The notes: generated by a model from the letters alone, not told the origin. A stretch of 64,000 bases of DNA from Natronobacterium haloterrestre (GCF_900112205.1 NZ_FOKW01000001.1:434001-498000); one strand, 5' to 3'; counted from the first letter of the stretch, positions 46,409 through 55,210 are shown. Numbers and translations are program-made.

Positions 46409-46658
46409 CGTTACCACCTCTCTCGTGGCGATCGGGGAGCAGTTCTACGCGGAACTGCTTTCCGCGGAACCGCTTAGGCAGGAGGATGTGGGCGCTGTTG
46501 CCGCAGGCTTTGGCCCCCAGTGTTTCACGCCACTCCTCTGATTCGTCTACCAACTCAGCTCGGAATGGTTTGCCGTGGAACCGTTTCGGCACCCGGATGT
46601 GAGCGCTGTTCCCGCACGGGTCTGCATCCCGGGTTTCCACCCACTGCTCCGTCGCCAT
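46401..46658 (-). CDS. Tandem GNSAH-domain protein (DUF2080-like), first gene of the island operon
   Basis: An 85-aa protein made of two copies of one small domain. Copy 1 (residues 6-38) contains CGNSAHIRVPKRFHGKPFRA; copy 2 (43-75) contains CGNSAHILLPKRFRGKQFRV. Single-copy GNSAH-PK-GK-VEL domains are known as DUF2080 in archaeal mobile elements and look like swapped-hairpin (AbrB-like) DNA-binding folds. A duplicated copy could act as a single-chain pseudo-dimer regulator. ATG 46658 has a TATA-like box 27 bp upstream, so this gene likely leads the minus-strand transcript. Confidence 0.7.
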   Translation of the reverse strand: MATEQWVETRDADPCGNSAHIRVPKRFHGKPFRAELVDESEEWRETLGAKACGNSAHILLPKRFRGKQFRVELLPDRHERGGNGE

Positions 46659-46680
46659 GAGTACATACTATGTAAGAACA

Positions 46681-46690
46681 TTTAAATTTA
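46681..46690 (-). promoter_or_regulatory. TATA-like box for the island minus-strand operon
   Basis: The plus strand reads TTTAAATTTA, giving TAAATTTAAA on the minus strand, centred about 27 bp before the ATG at 46658. This fits a leaderless transcript for the 46.6-40.5 kb gene series. Confidence 0.5.
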
Positions 46691-46780
46691 TGATGGCTGA
46701 TTTTATGTATTCATCTAATACTGACATTCAGAAAATACCCCAACTAGACTTCAAGGAAAGGCCGGTGAAGATATGAATCG

Positions 46781-47482
46781 ATGACGTGGAAAGTAATCAT
46801 CCAAGGCGATCAGGAGGACTTACGCCTGTTGGAAAGGACATTTAACGACGATCCGAAGATCATTCACGATGAAGCGGAAAATCGATTTTATCTCAAATCG
46901 AGGGCCTTTGAGGATCTAACCACTGCATCAGAAGTATGGAGCCAAGCTCAAAACATAGTAAAAACACTCTGTGGTATTCTTGAACTAAACCATGGACTAT
47001 TTGAAGATATCACGACAGGTGCCGTCTATGAAGTGGATAACGGAAAAAGCGTCACAATTAAAACAGATACTGTCCAGATGCATGGTGCGCCTGAGTTGCG
47101 GGAGGAACTAGGACTCCCAGAGCCAGACGTGTTTGATGAAGAGATACTGCTGGCACTGAAAAGCGATGATGACGCTGTACAAGAACTGTTGCTGTTGTGG
47201 GAACGCGGAGACAGCTGGGCAAATCTATATAAAATTCTCGAATTCATCGAAGAAGAACTAAGCGAGGACGTTGACGAAGCAGGATGGATCTCAAGCAGTA
47301 ATCGGAAGAACTTCCGACGGACAGCTAACGACAAGAAAATCATCGGATTGGATGCGCGTCATGCCAGCACGGAGGGGCGGAGTTCCCCGACTCAACCGAT
47401 GTCGCACTCTGACGCAAGATCACTGATTCACAGCGTCTCAATAAAATGGCTAGAGCAAAAGAGTAATGAGGGCGACAGTTAA
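46781..47482 (+). CDS. Hypothetical protein (island, plus strand)
   Basis: A 233-aa soluble protein, MTWKVIIQGDQEDLRLLERT onward, with a central helical acidic part (FDEEILLALKSDDDAVQELL) and a Ser/Arg-rich C-terminal third (SSNRKNFRRTANDKKIIGLD). Low-GC like the divergent operon. No recognised family; divergent transcription from the GNSAH gene suggests it could share a regulatory region with it. Confidence 0.65.
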   Translation: MTWKVIIQGDQEDLRLLERTFNDDPKIIHDEAENRFYLKSRAFEDLTTASEVWSQAQNIVKTLCGILELNHGLFEDITTGAVYEVDNGKSVTIKTDTVQMHGAPELREELGLPEPDVFDEEILLALKSDDDAVQELLLLWERGDSWANLYKILEFIEEELSEDVDEAGWISSSNRKNFRRTANDKKIIGLDARHASTEGRSSPTQPMSHSDARSLIHSVSIKWLEQKSNEGDS

Positions 47483-47618
47483 CTGCTTTCCACGTAAGGT
47501 GTAGACGAATTACACTCCTAATGCCGTTAACTGCTTCCGGCGAATGTTCCTCAACCTCCTTAGTTAATTCAGAGTATCTGATTCGAGGATCGACAGGAAT
47601 GAGAAAGGGATTATGTCC

Positions 47619-48668
47619 CTATATAGTAACTGCAAATGACGGTAATCCTAAGGAACGGATCACACGAGTATCACTTGCAATCGGCATCTCCCTATCTGCC
47701 GTATCATAATAGCCAAGAGATTCAATAACCGTTCGACCGACCGAGTTAGGGTCGGCCACGTAAAAGTGGTCATCTGGCATATGATTCCACCAAATCTCTA
47801 CAAGATTCGTTGCTATATTCTGCTCACGGTAGGTTGGTCGAACATAGACCTGCCGAAGCATCGCAATCTCCTCTTCGTCTGGTGACCGGTTCCAAGCTGC
47901 ATACCCGGAGACTTGACTTTCACCAATGACAACCCCTGACATAACGTCTGATTCGTATCCAGTTATTGTCCTGCTTTCATCGTCCGCGTCCTGCCCAAGT
48001 ACATACAGTGCAACATCTATCCAAGAAAAGTTACTTTCTTCAGGTGATACTAATCCTACTAAATTCCCATCCGTTTCCCAAACTAAAGAATCAGGAACCT
48101 TTTCTCTAAGCCAATTTATATTAAAGAAGTCTTCACGATCGGCCTTTTCACCATCAAATGTGACGGCATGAATGTGGTTACAAACCCTACAACTCTCAAT
48201 CTTGGCTGGTATCTCATCTGAGGGTCTTTCGACCCGGGCATCATGGCTACATTTGATATTATCACAAAGATCCACTTCGTCTTCCCCAACCTCTGTGTAT
48301 TCATCAGGAAGATCGGAATAATAGTTATCTCTGATCTCATCCTTCAAGCGATAATAAAGATCAAGTTCTGAATCAATATCTTCACCTACGAGGATAACAC
48401 TAGTATCAATATAATTTTCTACATCATGAAACACATGATTGGATCGAGCAGTTTGTTCAATCATATTCCATCTATCATCAGATTTGTTATAGATTACAAG
48501 ACGTGTCTTGCCCGAACTATACCAAAGAAACGCGATTACAGCAACTGGGCTTCCACTCATATCTGCAGTATATATGGGTAAGAAAGCTTCAGTAGCGTCA
48601 TGTTTAGCTAAACTTATGAAGCTTGATACTTCTTTGGGAGAAGGAAGATCCAGTTCCATATTTCTCAC
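47619..48668 (-). CDS. GNAT-like acetyltransferase with N-terminal Cys-containing region
   Basis: A 349-aa protein. The C-terminal part (about 235-345) has the GNAT fold signature: MLRQVYVRPTYREQNIATNL (motif A; the Q/RxxGxA loop is degenerate, reading REQNIA), and VIESLGYY near the end. The middle region (about 135-175) has Cys residues, C-DNIKC and CRVCNH, which could bind zinc. The N-terminal 130 residues are unrecognised (FISLAKHDATEAFLPIYTAD). Low GC, next to the island's right edge. Substrate unknown. Confidence 0.65.
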   Translation of the reverse strand: MRNMELDLPSPKEVSSFISLAKHDATEAFLPIYTADMSGSPVAVIAFLWYSSGKTRLVIYNKSDDRWNMIEQTARSNHVFHDVENYIDTSVILVGEDIDSELDLYYRLKDEIRDNYYSDLPDEYTEVGEDEVDLCDNIKCSHDARVERPSDEIPAKIESCRVCNHIHAVTFDGEKADREDFFNINWLREKVPDSLVWETDGNLVGLVSPEESNFSWIDVALYVLGQDADDESRTITGYESDVMSGVVIGESQVSGYAAWNRSPDEEEIAMLRQVYVRPTYREQNIATNLVEIWWNHMPDDHFYVADPNSVGRTVIESLGYYDTADREMPIASDTRVIRSLGLPSFAVTI

Positions 48669-48962
48669 ATAGAATTTGACCGGTTAATAGCTACTGATAA
48701 ATTAGTCCAACATCATTAGTTACTGTCGACTAACCTCTACCCCCATCCGGGTTCGTACCAAACTTTGTCCTTCCCGGCCATGACGTACAATCCGCTCCCA
48801 ATCTCTTTTTGCACCCGGTTATCCAGTACGCCACATTCCACGACCTCCTGCAAAAATTAGCTTCCGCTGCTTGTGTCTATTCGGTGTCTATTCGCCACGA
48901 TCACAGTGGACCGTCACATTCGTAGCGGCTCACCAGACCTATAGGTAAACACTACACTCATG

Positions 48963-49345
48963 TTAACTGATGTCAGATTCTGCTCTCGGAGTGCCGAGGC
49001 CATCGATTTCCGCGTACAGCACCCCGTTCTTCCAGGAATACCATCGCGCTCGAGTTCGAGCGGGGCGGCTACGGTCGGTCGGGGAACAGTGCGAGGTAGC
49101 TGATAATAACTCGGCTCTCGAGTCCGCCGCCAACGCACTCGAGAGCACCCCGATGGTCCGATGAACGCGCCCGTTCGGACGAGATCGACGAAGCCCACGG
49201 TCGGTTCCGCAAGACTCGGCCAGTTGGACATCAGGTTCGGGGGGAAGACGACGAGTTCGATGACGAGGATGATCACCCAGACGAGTGCGAACAACCCGCC
49301 CTCGCCAGAAGGAAGACGAGAAAGACCGTGACACAGCGGTTGCAC
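48963..49345 (-). pseudogene. Possible frameshifted membrane-protein remnant
   Basis: One frame gives LFALVWVIILVIELVVFPPN then PTVGFVDLVRTGAFIG (a membrane helix and a second helix-like part). A second frame, entered near 49155, gives VLSSALAADSRAELLSATSH and ends YSWKNGVLYAEIDGLGTPRA. The two halves look like one protein broken by a frameshift, but no family is recognised, so this is tentative. Confidence 0.3.
48989..49001 (+). repeat. 13-bp direct repeat, right copy
   Basis: GAGTGCCGAGGCC, identical to 40195-40207, placed at the far side of the low-GC island. Confidence 0.25.
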
Positions 49346-49471
49346 GGTCGACCTCTCTATGTCCTGGCGGATCGGAACGGACTCGAGTGACGAATCGTGC
49401 TACTGGTGTGATTCACAGGTCGGGGTAACGTCCTCGCGATCAGCCGGTCTCGAGAAACGCGATCGGATGGG

Positions 49472-50251
49472 TTACATGAAGCGCGACCAGACCGAGTTTC
49501 GCTCGACGTCGCGCAGAAGCGAGCGCATCTCCTCGAGATTGACCTCGACCTCGTCGGAAGCGGGCGACTCGGCTCGCACCTCCGATCGCCGGTCACTCCG
49601 CCGATCCGTCTCGAGGTAGGGCTCTAGCTCGAGGTCGTCGACCGTCTCCGGGGCGGAGATCGACGCGATAAGTCGCAGGATCGACCTGTTCACCTCTTTC
49701 ATCGCTCGCCGCATCTCCCGGAGATCCGCCAGGCGTCGCCTGGTCTCCGCGGGGAGGTCGTCTTCGGAGACTGTCGCGCCTGGTTCGACGTCGAGGTCGG
49801 AGGGGTCGATGACGATGTGGACGTTCCCGACGTCGTCGAAGTGAATCCGCTCCCGGTGCTGGCGCAGCCGGTTGATCCGGTCGATCGCATCGTACAACTC
49901 GAAAAGCGAACGGCGGATTTCGGGGGAGAGCCGGAGGAACATTCCAGTATGTTTCAACTGATCGAACGCGGAGGTCGAGAGGGAACTCGGAAAGGAGACG
50001 ACGTACCGGATCTCCATTCTGGTTCCGGGCGGGACCTCGATCGGCAGGTCCACCTGCTGGCGCTGTAAGTCGCCGGTGAGGAGTTCGGCGAGGGCCTGGA
50101 CCCGTTCGGCGTTTTGCTCGAGTTCCGTCTGCATCGCCCGGAGTGACTGGATCTCCTGCCACTGGTTTCGCAGGTAGAACGTGAGGAAGACGGCGAACAG
50201 CGCGGTGATGCCTCCGGCGAGAATCGAGAGCAGGGCACCCGTCTCTACCAT
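49472..50251 (-). CDS. N-terminally membrane-anchored coiled-coil protein
   Basis: A 259-aa protein. One transmembrane helix lies at about 5-27 (ALLSILAGGITALFAVFLTF), followed by a coiled coil (QEIQSLRAMQTELEQNAERV) and a beta-containing region with PPGTRMEIRYVVSFPSSLST. The second half is helical (YDAIDRINRLRQHRERIHFD, then RRLADLREMRRAMKEVNRSI) with an acidic C-terminus. Likely cytoplasmic side with a single anchor. No family is recognised; GC is core-like. Confidence 0.7.
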   Translation of the reverse strand: MVETGALLSILAGGITALFAVFLTFYLRNQWQEIQSLRAMQTELEQNAERVQALAELLTGDLQRQQVDLPIEVPPGTRMEIRYVVSFPSSLSTSAFDQLKHTGMFLRLSPEIRRSLFELYDAIDRINRLRQHRERIHFDDVGNVHIVIDPSDLDVEPGATVSEDDLPAETRRRLADLREMRRAMKEVNRSILRLIASISAPETVDDLELEPYLETDRRSDRRSEVRAESPASDEVEVNLEEMRSLLRDVERNSVWSRFM

Positions 50252-50345
50252 GTCCTAGACAATCGGGGCCGACGCACAAATGCTTGCGACCGAGACTGAT
50301 GGCTCGTAGAGGCAAGTACATGGCGGTCGAGGTACACTCTAGCAT

Positions 50346-50516
50346 ATGGTCACGGAACGATATCGCTTCGAGTGTCGTGACGTCGCAGATTGCGACGTGG
50401 TCGTCTACAGTGAGTTCGAAGAGTCCATCTACGAGGCCGCACGCTCTCACCTGCAAAACGTACACGGGCGGGACGTCTCCGACGAAGAAATCGCGCCGTA
50501 CATAGAGGAACTCTGA
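50346..50516 (+). CDS. DUF1059 family small protein
   Basis: A 56-aa protein, MVTERYRFECRDVADCDVVV onward, with RSHLQNVHGRDVSDEEIAPY near the end. The pattern F-C-RDV--C, then H---H at 35/40 is the DUF1059 signature, whose Cys and His could coordinate a metal. Common in haloarchaea; function unknown. It stands alone between divergent and downstream genes. Confidence 0.8.
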   Translation: MVTERYRFECRDVADCDVVVYSEFEESIYEAARSHLQNVHGRDVSDEEIAPYIEEL

Positions 50517-50680
50517 AAGAGGGCAGTCGCTCGCCGACCCGGGAATCTCCGTTTTTTGGCCACAAAACTGAGTGAGCGACCACTAATATAACCCATAGGG
50601 ACAAATACTGGGATTGTATTTCGAATACGCAATACGTATTTAATACTGTGTGTGGCCTATTATCATTCGAGGGAGTGACA

Positions 50681-51307
50681 ATGACTACAGACGAAATGCA
50701 CCACGCCGTAGCGACGCGAAACGGGGAGATCGAACACGGTCTCGACGCTGGCGAATATCTCGAGTTCATCGACTGGCTCGAGGCCAATCCGGAGGAGGGA
50801 ACGGTCGAGTTCCGGGCCTCCGGCGTCACCGAGGAGGTCGCCAACCGGACGACCGCGACCATCGGCGACTGGGTGCTCGGGGGCGAGGAGATGGGGGAAG
50901 ACCGCGAACACGTCTTCGAACTCGGCCTTCCGCCGGAACTCGAGGAGGCCATGGCGTACGTCGAGCCGACCGACAGGTACGAAGCCATCGAGGTCGCGCT
51001 CGCGGGACTCACTGCCTGTATCAACGGGACGATTGTCTACAACGCGATCCGCGAGGGCATCGACGTCGAGGAGGTCACGACGACCGTTCGCGCGCCCGTG
51101 GACCTCCGAGTACTGTTCGGAATCCACGACGCCGAGAGGGCCCACGACATGTTCGGCGAACTCGAGATGGACGTGAAAGTGACCGGCGACCTGACTGCGG
51201 AGGAACGATCGATGGTCCGTGGGTTCCCGGCGCGTTCGCCCGTCTTCAACCTCGTGACCCTCGAACACCCGATCAGGCCGAACACCGAGATTCAGTCGAC
51301 GGCCTGA
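50681..51307 (+). CDS. OsmC-like protein lacking the second cysteine
   Basis: A 208-aa OsmC/Ohr-superfamily protein from ATG 50681 (MTTDEMHHAVATRNGEIEHG). The family helix appears as EVALAGLTACINGTIVYNA (Cys near 112), and the C-terminal half has VDLRVLFGIHDAERAHDMF. The usual second catalytic Cys is replaced: the corresponding place reads FPARSPVFNLVTL, with Ser before the PV. It may therefore not reduce organic hydroperoxides by the standard mechanism. ATG 50681 is preferred over an upstream GTG because the protein has a normal start there. Confidence 0.85.
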   Translation: MTTDEMHHAVATRNGEIEHGLDAGEYLEFIDWLEANPEEGTVEFRASGVTEEVANRTTATIGDWVLGGEEMGEDREHVFELGLPPELEEAMAYVEPTDRYEAIEVALAGLTACINGTIVYNAIREGIDVEEVTTTVRAPVDLRVLFGIHDAERAHDMFGELEMDVKVTGDLTAEERSMVRGFPARSPVFNLVTLEHPIRPNTEIQSTA

Positions 51308-51496
51308 TCCACTCGGCTACGTACTTTTTGTACCCGAACCGACGGTTTAGTTCGGATTCAGCGAACGATCTCCGTGATCGCCGTCGCTGTAAAGGCAATA
51401 GCTCTTTCATCCACTCGCCTTCGTGTTGACGGTAGTCGGGCGATCAAAACGGGCCGAAAACGGCTCGACACGCGAAAACGGGTAATTCTGACACCG

Positions 51497-52816
51497 TTAG
51501 TGGTCCTGTTCGGAGTAGCGAACGACGACGTCCGCCCGCTCGGAGTCGACGAGCGGACCGGTCGGGAGATGGAGTGCCGACGCTGCGCGAACGCTCTCTC
51601 GCTGCTGAAGCGCGTCGGCGATCGCCGGTGGATCGGTCCCGACCGGATGGCTGACGGTCACCACGACACGATCGGGTTGCCGGAAGGGAACCGGATCGGT
51701 GTACTCGACCCTCACGTCGACGAGTTCGAGTCCCTCGTACTCGGCCGACTCGAGAACGGACGCGACGTCCTCGTTGACCCGTTCTTCGTACGCTCCAGTT
51801 CGGTAGGTGTCGTACGATACGGCACCGAGAAAGCTCGAGAGCAGGAGTATCGCGACGACGAGCGCGACGGTTCGTCTCCTGGTGGCGACGCGGGCCTCGT
51901 CCTCGCCGAACCAGTTCTCCGGGCGATAGCCCTTGTACCAGAGGACGGCGAGGCTGGTGACGTTGATCGCGAGGATGTTGACGAGGACGAGGACGCCCGC
52001 AGCGAGGGCCATCTCCGGGTTGGCCCAGGCGATTCCGATACCGACGACGCCCAGCGGCGGAACGAGGGCCGCCGCGATCATCACGCCGACGAGCGCGGCG
52101 GAGGTGCCCGCGGTGAGGGTCCACGCCCCCGCGACGCCGGCACCGATCGCGATGACGAGCGAGAGGAGATCGGGACGGATGCGGCCTTCGATCTCCGAGA
52201 TCGCGAGGAGATCGATCATCGGCGGGACGAGGCCGGTCGTTCGAACGACGATCGCGAAGACGGCAGCGGTGATAGCACCGACGCCGAGGCCGATCGCTTG
52301 GAGTTTGATCCCCCGACGGAACAGCGGGTGATCGTTGATGACCGTCCCGACGCTCGCGCCGAGGGCGGGGCCGATCAGCGGAGCGATCACCATCGAGCCG
52401 ACGACGACCGCCGGGGAATCGAGCAGGAGGCCGGCGGTCGCGACGACGACGCTCATGATCGTCATGACGAGGTACGTGCTGAATCGGGGCGTGAGGTCCT
52501 TCGCTCGGGCCTGCATCTCCTCGCGGGAGATGCGGGGCGTGTTCTGGGCGTAGCGCTGCTCGAGGTCGTCGAACTGTTCGGAGATGACGGTCTCCGCATC
52601 GACGATCACCGTGTACGAGTCCTCGTCGATCCCCGTGTCTCGAATCGCGTCGAGGACGGACTCGACCGCGGGCGTCGGGAGGGGAAAGGTGATGATCACC
52701 GACGGCTCTTCGCGGCCCTCCTCCTCGATGAGCGTGTAGTCGATGTTCTCGTCCTCGAGTACCGCCTCCACGGCGTCACGCTTTTCCCTGGGGATCAGAA
52801 TTTCCACGAGCCGCAT
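51497..52816 (-). CDS. DUF389/TIGR00341 membrane protein (copy 1)
   Basis: A 439-aa protein from ATG 52816 (MRLVEILIPREKRDAVEAVL). The N-terminal 130 residues form a soluble, ferredoxin-like pair domain (VIITFPLPTPAVESVLDAIR, then DSYTVIVDAETVI). A six- to eight-helix membrane domain at about 140-360 has VVGSMVIAPLIGPALGASVG and GAGVAGAWTLTAGTSAALVG. The C-terminal domain ends VVTVSHPVGTDPPAIADALQ and beyond. The family may transport or sense, but no substrate is established. A tandem-repeat region lies just upstream. Confidence 0.9.
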   Translation of the reverse strand: MRLVEILIPREKRDAVEAVLEDENIDYTLIEEEGREEPSVIITFPLPTPAVESVLDAIRDTGIDEDSYTVIVDAETVISEQFDDLEQRYAQNTPRISREEMQARAKDLTPRFSTYLVMTIMSVVVATAGLLLDSPAVVVGSMVIAPLIGPALGASVGTVINDHPLFRRGIKLQAIGLGVGAITAAVFAIVVRTTGLVPPMIDLLAISEIEGRIRPDLLSLVIAIGAGVAGAWTLTAGTSAALVGVMIAAALVPPLGVVGIGIAWANPEMALAAGVLVLVNILAINVTSLAVLWYKGYRPENWFGEDEARVATRRRTVALVVAILLLSSFLGAVSYDTYRTGAYEERVNEDVASVLESAEYEGLELVDVRVEYTDPVPFRQPDRVVVTVSHPVGTDPPAIADALQQRESVRAASALHLPTGPLVDSERADVVVRYSEQDH

Positions 52817-52855
52817 AGCGTCGTATCCACGATCGTGCGGAAAAACGTTCGTTCC

Positions 52856-52887
52856 GTACCGTGGTACCGCGGTACCGCGGTACCGTG
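52856..52887. repeat. Four tandem GTACCGYG units forming a 22-bp palindrome
   Basis: GTACCGTG, GTACCGCG, GTACCGCG, GTACCGTG run back-to-back. Within them 52863-52884 is a perfect 22-bp palindrome (three GGTACC sites joined by GC). It starts 40 bp upstream of the DUF389 gene start, a good place for an operator. Confidence 0.6.
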
Positions 52888-53091
52888 GTCCGCTACCGGC
52901 GAGGAGCGGCCCACTCGAGCGGCTCCGGAGCCGAAATCGGCTCCGAAGTCGGGAGGATCCGGAGATAGGTCGTCTACGACTCGAGGCTCTCCGACGGAAC
53001 CGAGAAGCCACGCGGCCGTCCGCTGGAACAGGGTGGGAGAGACGCGGTGGTGATCGTTTCGCCGACGGCGTGACGGCGGATCGCTACGCAA

Positions 53092-53544
53092 CTATTCGCG
53101 GTTCTGCCACTCCCGTTTCCGTCGCTGGTACGTCTCGTCTTCTTTCACCCGGTCGAGGTACTCGCGGTACACCTGTGCTATCTCGAACTTTTCCTCGTCG
53201 TACCACTGCTGGGGCTCGCGCTCGACGCGATTGCCGTCCTCGTCCACCTCGTATTTCTGCCCTCCCGGGTACTTGGCGTACCTGAGCGAACGAGTCCATC
53301 CCATCTGCAAGTACTTCCGTGCGAGATCCATCCCGGGAAACTCGTCCGCCCGCTTGTACTCCTCGAACTTTCTGTAAACGTCCGCGGCGGCCTCCTCGGC
53401 CCCCTCGAGGTTCTCGATCGACCAGAGCGGCAACAGTTCGTCCTTGTACGGCTGTATCTTGAAGACGCCCTGCTCGCCGCGCCCGATCTCGTACTCCTCG
53501 GGGGACTCACGGAAGTCGACGTCGTATTCGGGATCGTCGCTCAC
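53092..53544 (-). CDS. DUF4385 domain-containing protein
   Basis: A 150-aa soluble protein matching DUF4385: FRESPEEYEIGRGEQGVFKI, then QPYKDELLPLWSIEN, and PGMDLARKYLQMGWTRSLRY with ARKYLQMG and GGQKYEVDEDGN. Found in bacteria and haloarchaea; function unknown. It stands alone, convergent to no neighbour, with its own 280-bp upstream region. Confidence 0.85.
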   Translation of the reverse strand: MSDDPEYDVDFRESPEEYEIGRGEQGVFKIQPYKDELLPLWSIENLEGAEEAAADVYRKFEEYKRADEFPGMDLARKYLQMGWTRSLRYAKYPGGQKYEVDEDGNRVEREPQQWYDEEKFEIAQVYREYLDRVKEDETYQRRKREWQNRE

Positions 53545-53800
53545 CGGTGATCACTCGAATCGGCTCCTACGGCCTCGGACCACATCGGTCTTACTCGGAC
53601 CCCCGTCCCGCAGCACCGGGTGGGCCGTCCCGTCTCGTACTGAAGCGGGCAATCGCCGCGCGGCCACCGGAGTACGGTACAGTTCGCGAGTACGGCACAG
53701 CGGCGGCCAGTAGGATGGGCTGTCCCGTCCGACACCGAACGCCTGGACGGCAGTAAAAGCGGGGAACGGCGGGACGGCACGGCCCCTTACCCCCATGATT

Positions 53801-53810
53801 TTTTGTAAAA
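53801..53810 (+). promoter_or_regulatory. TATA box of the sugar ABC operon
   Basis: TTTTGTAAAA is centred about 25 bp upstream of the ATG at 53831, supporting a leaderless start at that ATG. Confidence 0.55.
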
Positions 53811-53830
53811 ATAGAGCATAGGTAGTGGCT

Positions 53831-55210
53831 ATGCCCACCGACGTTTCAAACGACGAACACCATGGTCGGTCGAGACGGACCGTCCTGCTCGCGACCGGTG
53901 CGATAGGGACGGCGGCCCTTGCCGGCTGTGCCGGCGGCGGGGGTGACGACGACGAGCGGCCGGTCACTCACGGGCGGGTGGGGACCGGGGACGTCGAGTT
54001 CGACCACTGGACGAGCGCGTTCTACAGCCCCGACGAGGACGAGAGTCTCCAGCCCGAAGCCGCGTCGGCGATGCGGGCCCGCTTCGAGGAGTGGGCCGAA
54101 GAGAACCCGGAGTACCGGGCGAACCTGGTCTACCAGGCCGACCTCGACCAGTGGGAGTCCCAACTCGTCACCCGGGCCAGCAACGGGGAGGCACCGGCGT
54201 CGTCGACCCTCGACTCCGTCTGGGTGCCCGACAACAGGGAGTACCTGCAGCCGCTGAACGACTACGTCGACGACATCGACGACTTCTTTCCGTTCGTGCG
54301 AGAGACCGCGATGGAGGGAGACGACCTCCTCGCCGCCTGGTTCTACACGGGGCTCCGATGTCTCTACTACCGGACCGACCTGGTCGAGGAGTACGGCGAC
54401 GGCGACCCGCCGCGGACCTGGGACGACCTGCTCGAGGTCGGCGGGGCGATCGCCGACGGGGAGGGGGTAGCCGGGTTCACGATCCAGATGAGCGCGCTTG
54501 ACACGTTGCCCTTCTTCTGGGGACAGGGCGGCGAACTGGTCGACGACGACGGCATGCCGGTGCTCGGGGACGAGGACAACTACGACGCGCTCCTGTCGAC
54601 GTTCGAGTTCTTCGCGGACCTCGTCGAAGCGGGCGTGACCCCACAGCGCGTCGGGACGCTCGACGATCCCGCACAGGTCGGCGAGGAGGCGGCGAACGGC
54701 CAGTCCGCGATGTTCATCGGCAGCAACTCGCGCTACCAGATCAGCATCGAGCCCAACGACGACGACCCCGAGCGGTGGGACGTCGCGGAGATCCCGATGC
54801 GCGAGGCCGACCAGTTCGCGACCGGCGTCGGCGGCTGGACGGAGGGGGTGTACGCCGAGGACGGCGACGTCGCCGAGGCCGCCAAGTCGTTCGCCGCCAA
54901 GGCGGTCGAACCGGAGACGATGGGCCGGTACTGCGAGGCAGGCTCCCAGCTTCCGACCCGTGAGTCGGTGTTCGACGACGACGAGATCTACAGCAGCGAC
55001 ACGTTCAGGTTCCAGGACCAGTTCCGCGAGTTCCTGCGGAACGGCGTCGCCCGTCCGAGCGCCCCCATATACTCCGAGGCCATCGCGGAGGAGTGGGTAA
55101 CGGCGAAAGAGCGGGTGTTCACACAGCAGTCGTCGCCCGAGGAAGCGGTCGGGACGATGCTCGACAACATCGCCGACTCGTACGACGGCGACGTCGAATA
55201 TGACGACTGA
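53831..55210 (+). CDS. CUT1-type carbohydrate ABC transporter substrate-binding lipoprotein
   Basis: A 459-aa extracellular lipoprotein. Its signal is Tat-type (SRRTVLLATGAIGTAALAGC) with Cys near 37. Mature part has the family 1 binding-protein features: YQADLDQWESQLVTRASNGE, GEGVAGFTIQMSALDTLPFF and a C-terminal VEPETMGRYCEAGSQLPTRE. GTG at 53825 is an alternative start; ATG 53831 fits the TATA spacing. It binds a sugar or oligosaccharide and passes it to the two permeases encoded directly downstream. The exact sugar is unknown. Confidence 0.92.
   Translation: MPTDVSNDEHHGRSRRTVLLATGAIGTAALAGCAGGGGDDDERPVTHGRVGTGDVEFDHWTSAFYSPDEDESLQPEAASAMRARFEEWAEENPEYRANLVYQADLDQWESQLVTRASNGEAPASSTLDSVWVPDNREYLQPLNDYVDDIDDFFPFVRETAMEGDDLLAAWFYTGLRCLYYRTDLVEEYGDGDPPRTWDDLLEVGGAIADGEGVAGFTIQMSALDTLPFFWGQGGELVDDDGMPVLGDEDNYDALLSTFEFFADLVEAGVTPQRVGTLDDPAQVGEEAANGQSAMFIGSNSRYQISIEPNDDDPERWDVAEIPMREADQFATGVGGWTEGVYAEDGDVAEAAKSFAAKAVEPETMGRYCEAGSQLPTRESVFDDDEIYSSDTFRFQDQFREFLRNGVARPSAPIYSEAIAEEWVTAKERVFTQQSSPEEAVGTMLDNIADSYDGDVEYDD

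Larger units (their letters stand above)
48669..49471. other. Right edge of the island with gene debris
   Basis: About 800 bp where GC returns to core level. It contains one copy of the 13-bp repeat (48989-49001) and a probable frameshifted gene remnant on the minus strand (about 48960-49345). No intact gene is called. Confidence 0.35.

Noticed and set aside
47521-47709. 62-aa plus-strand frame over the 3' end of the GNAT-like gene
   Set aside because: Most of it is antisense to the GNAT coding region and shows no acidic bias or domain.
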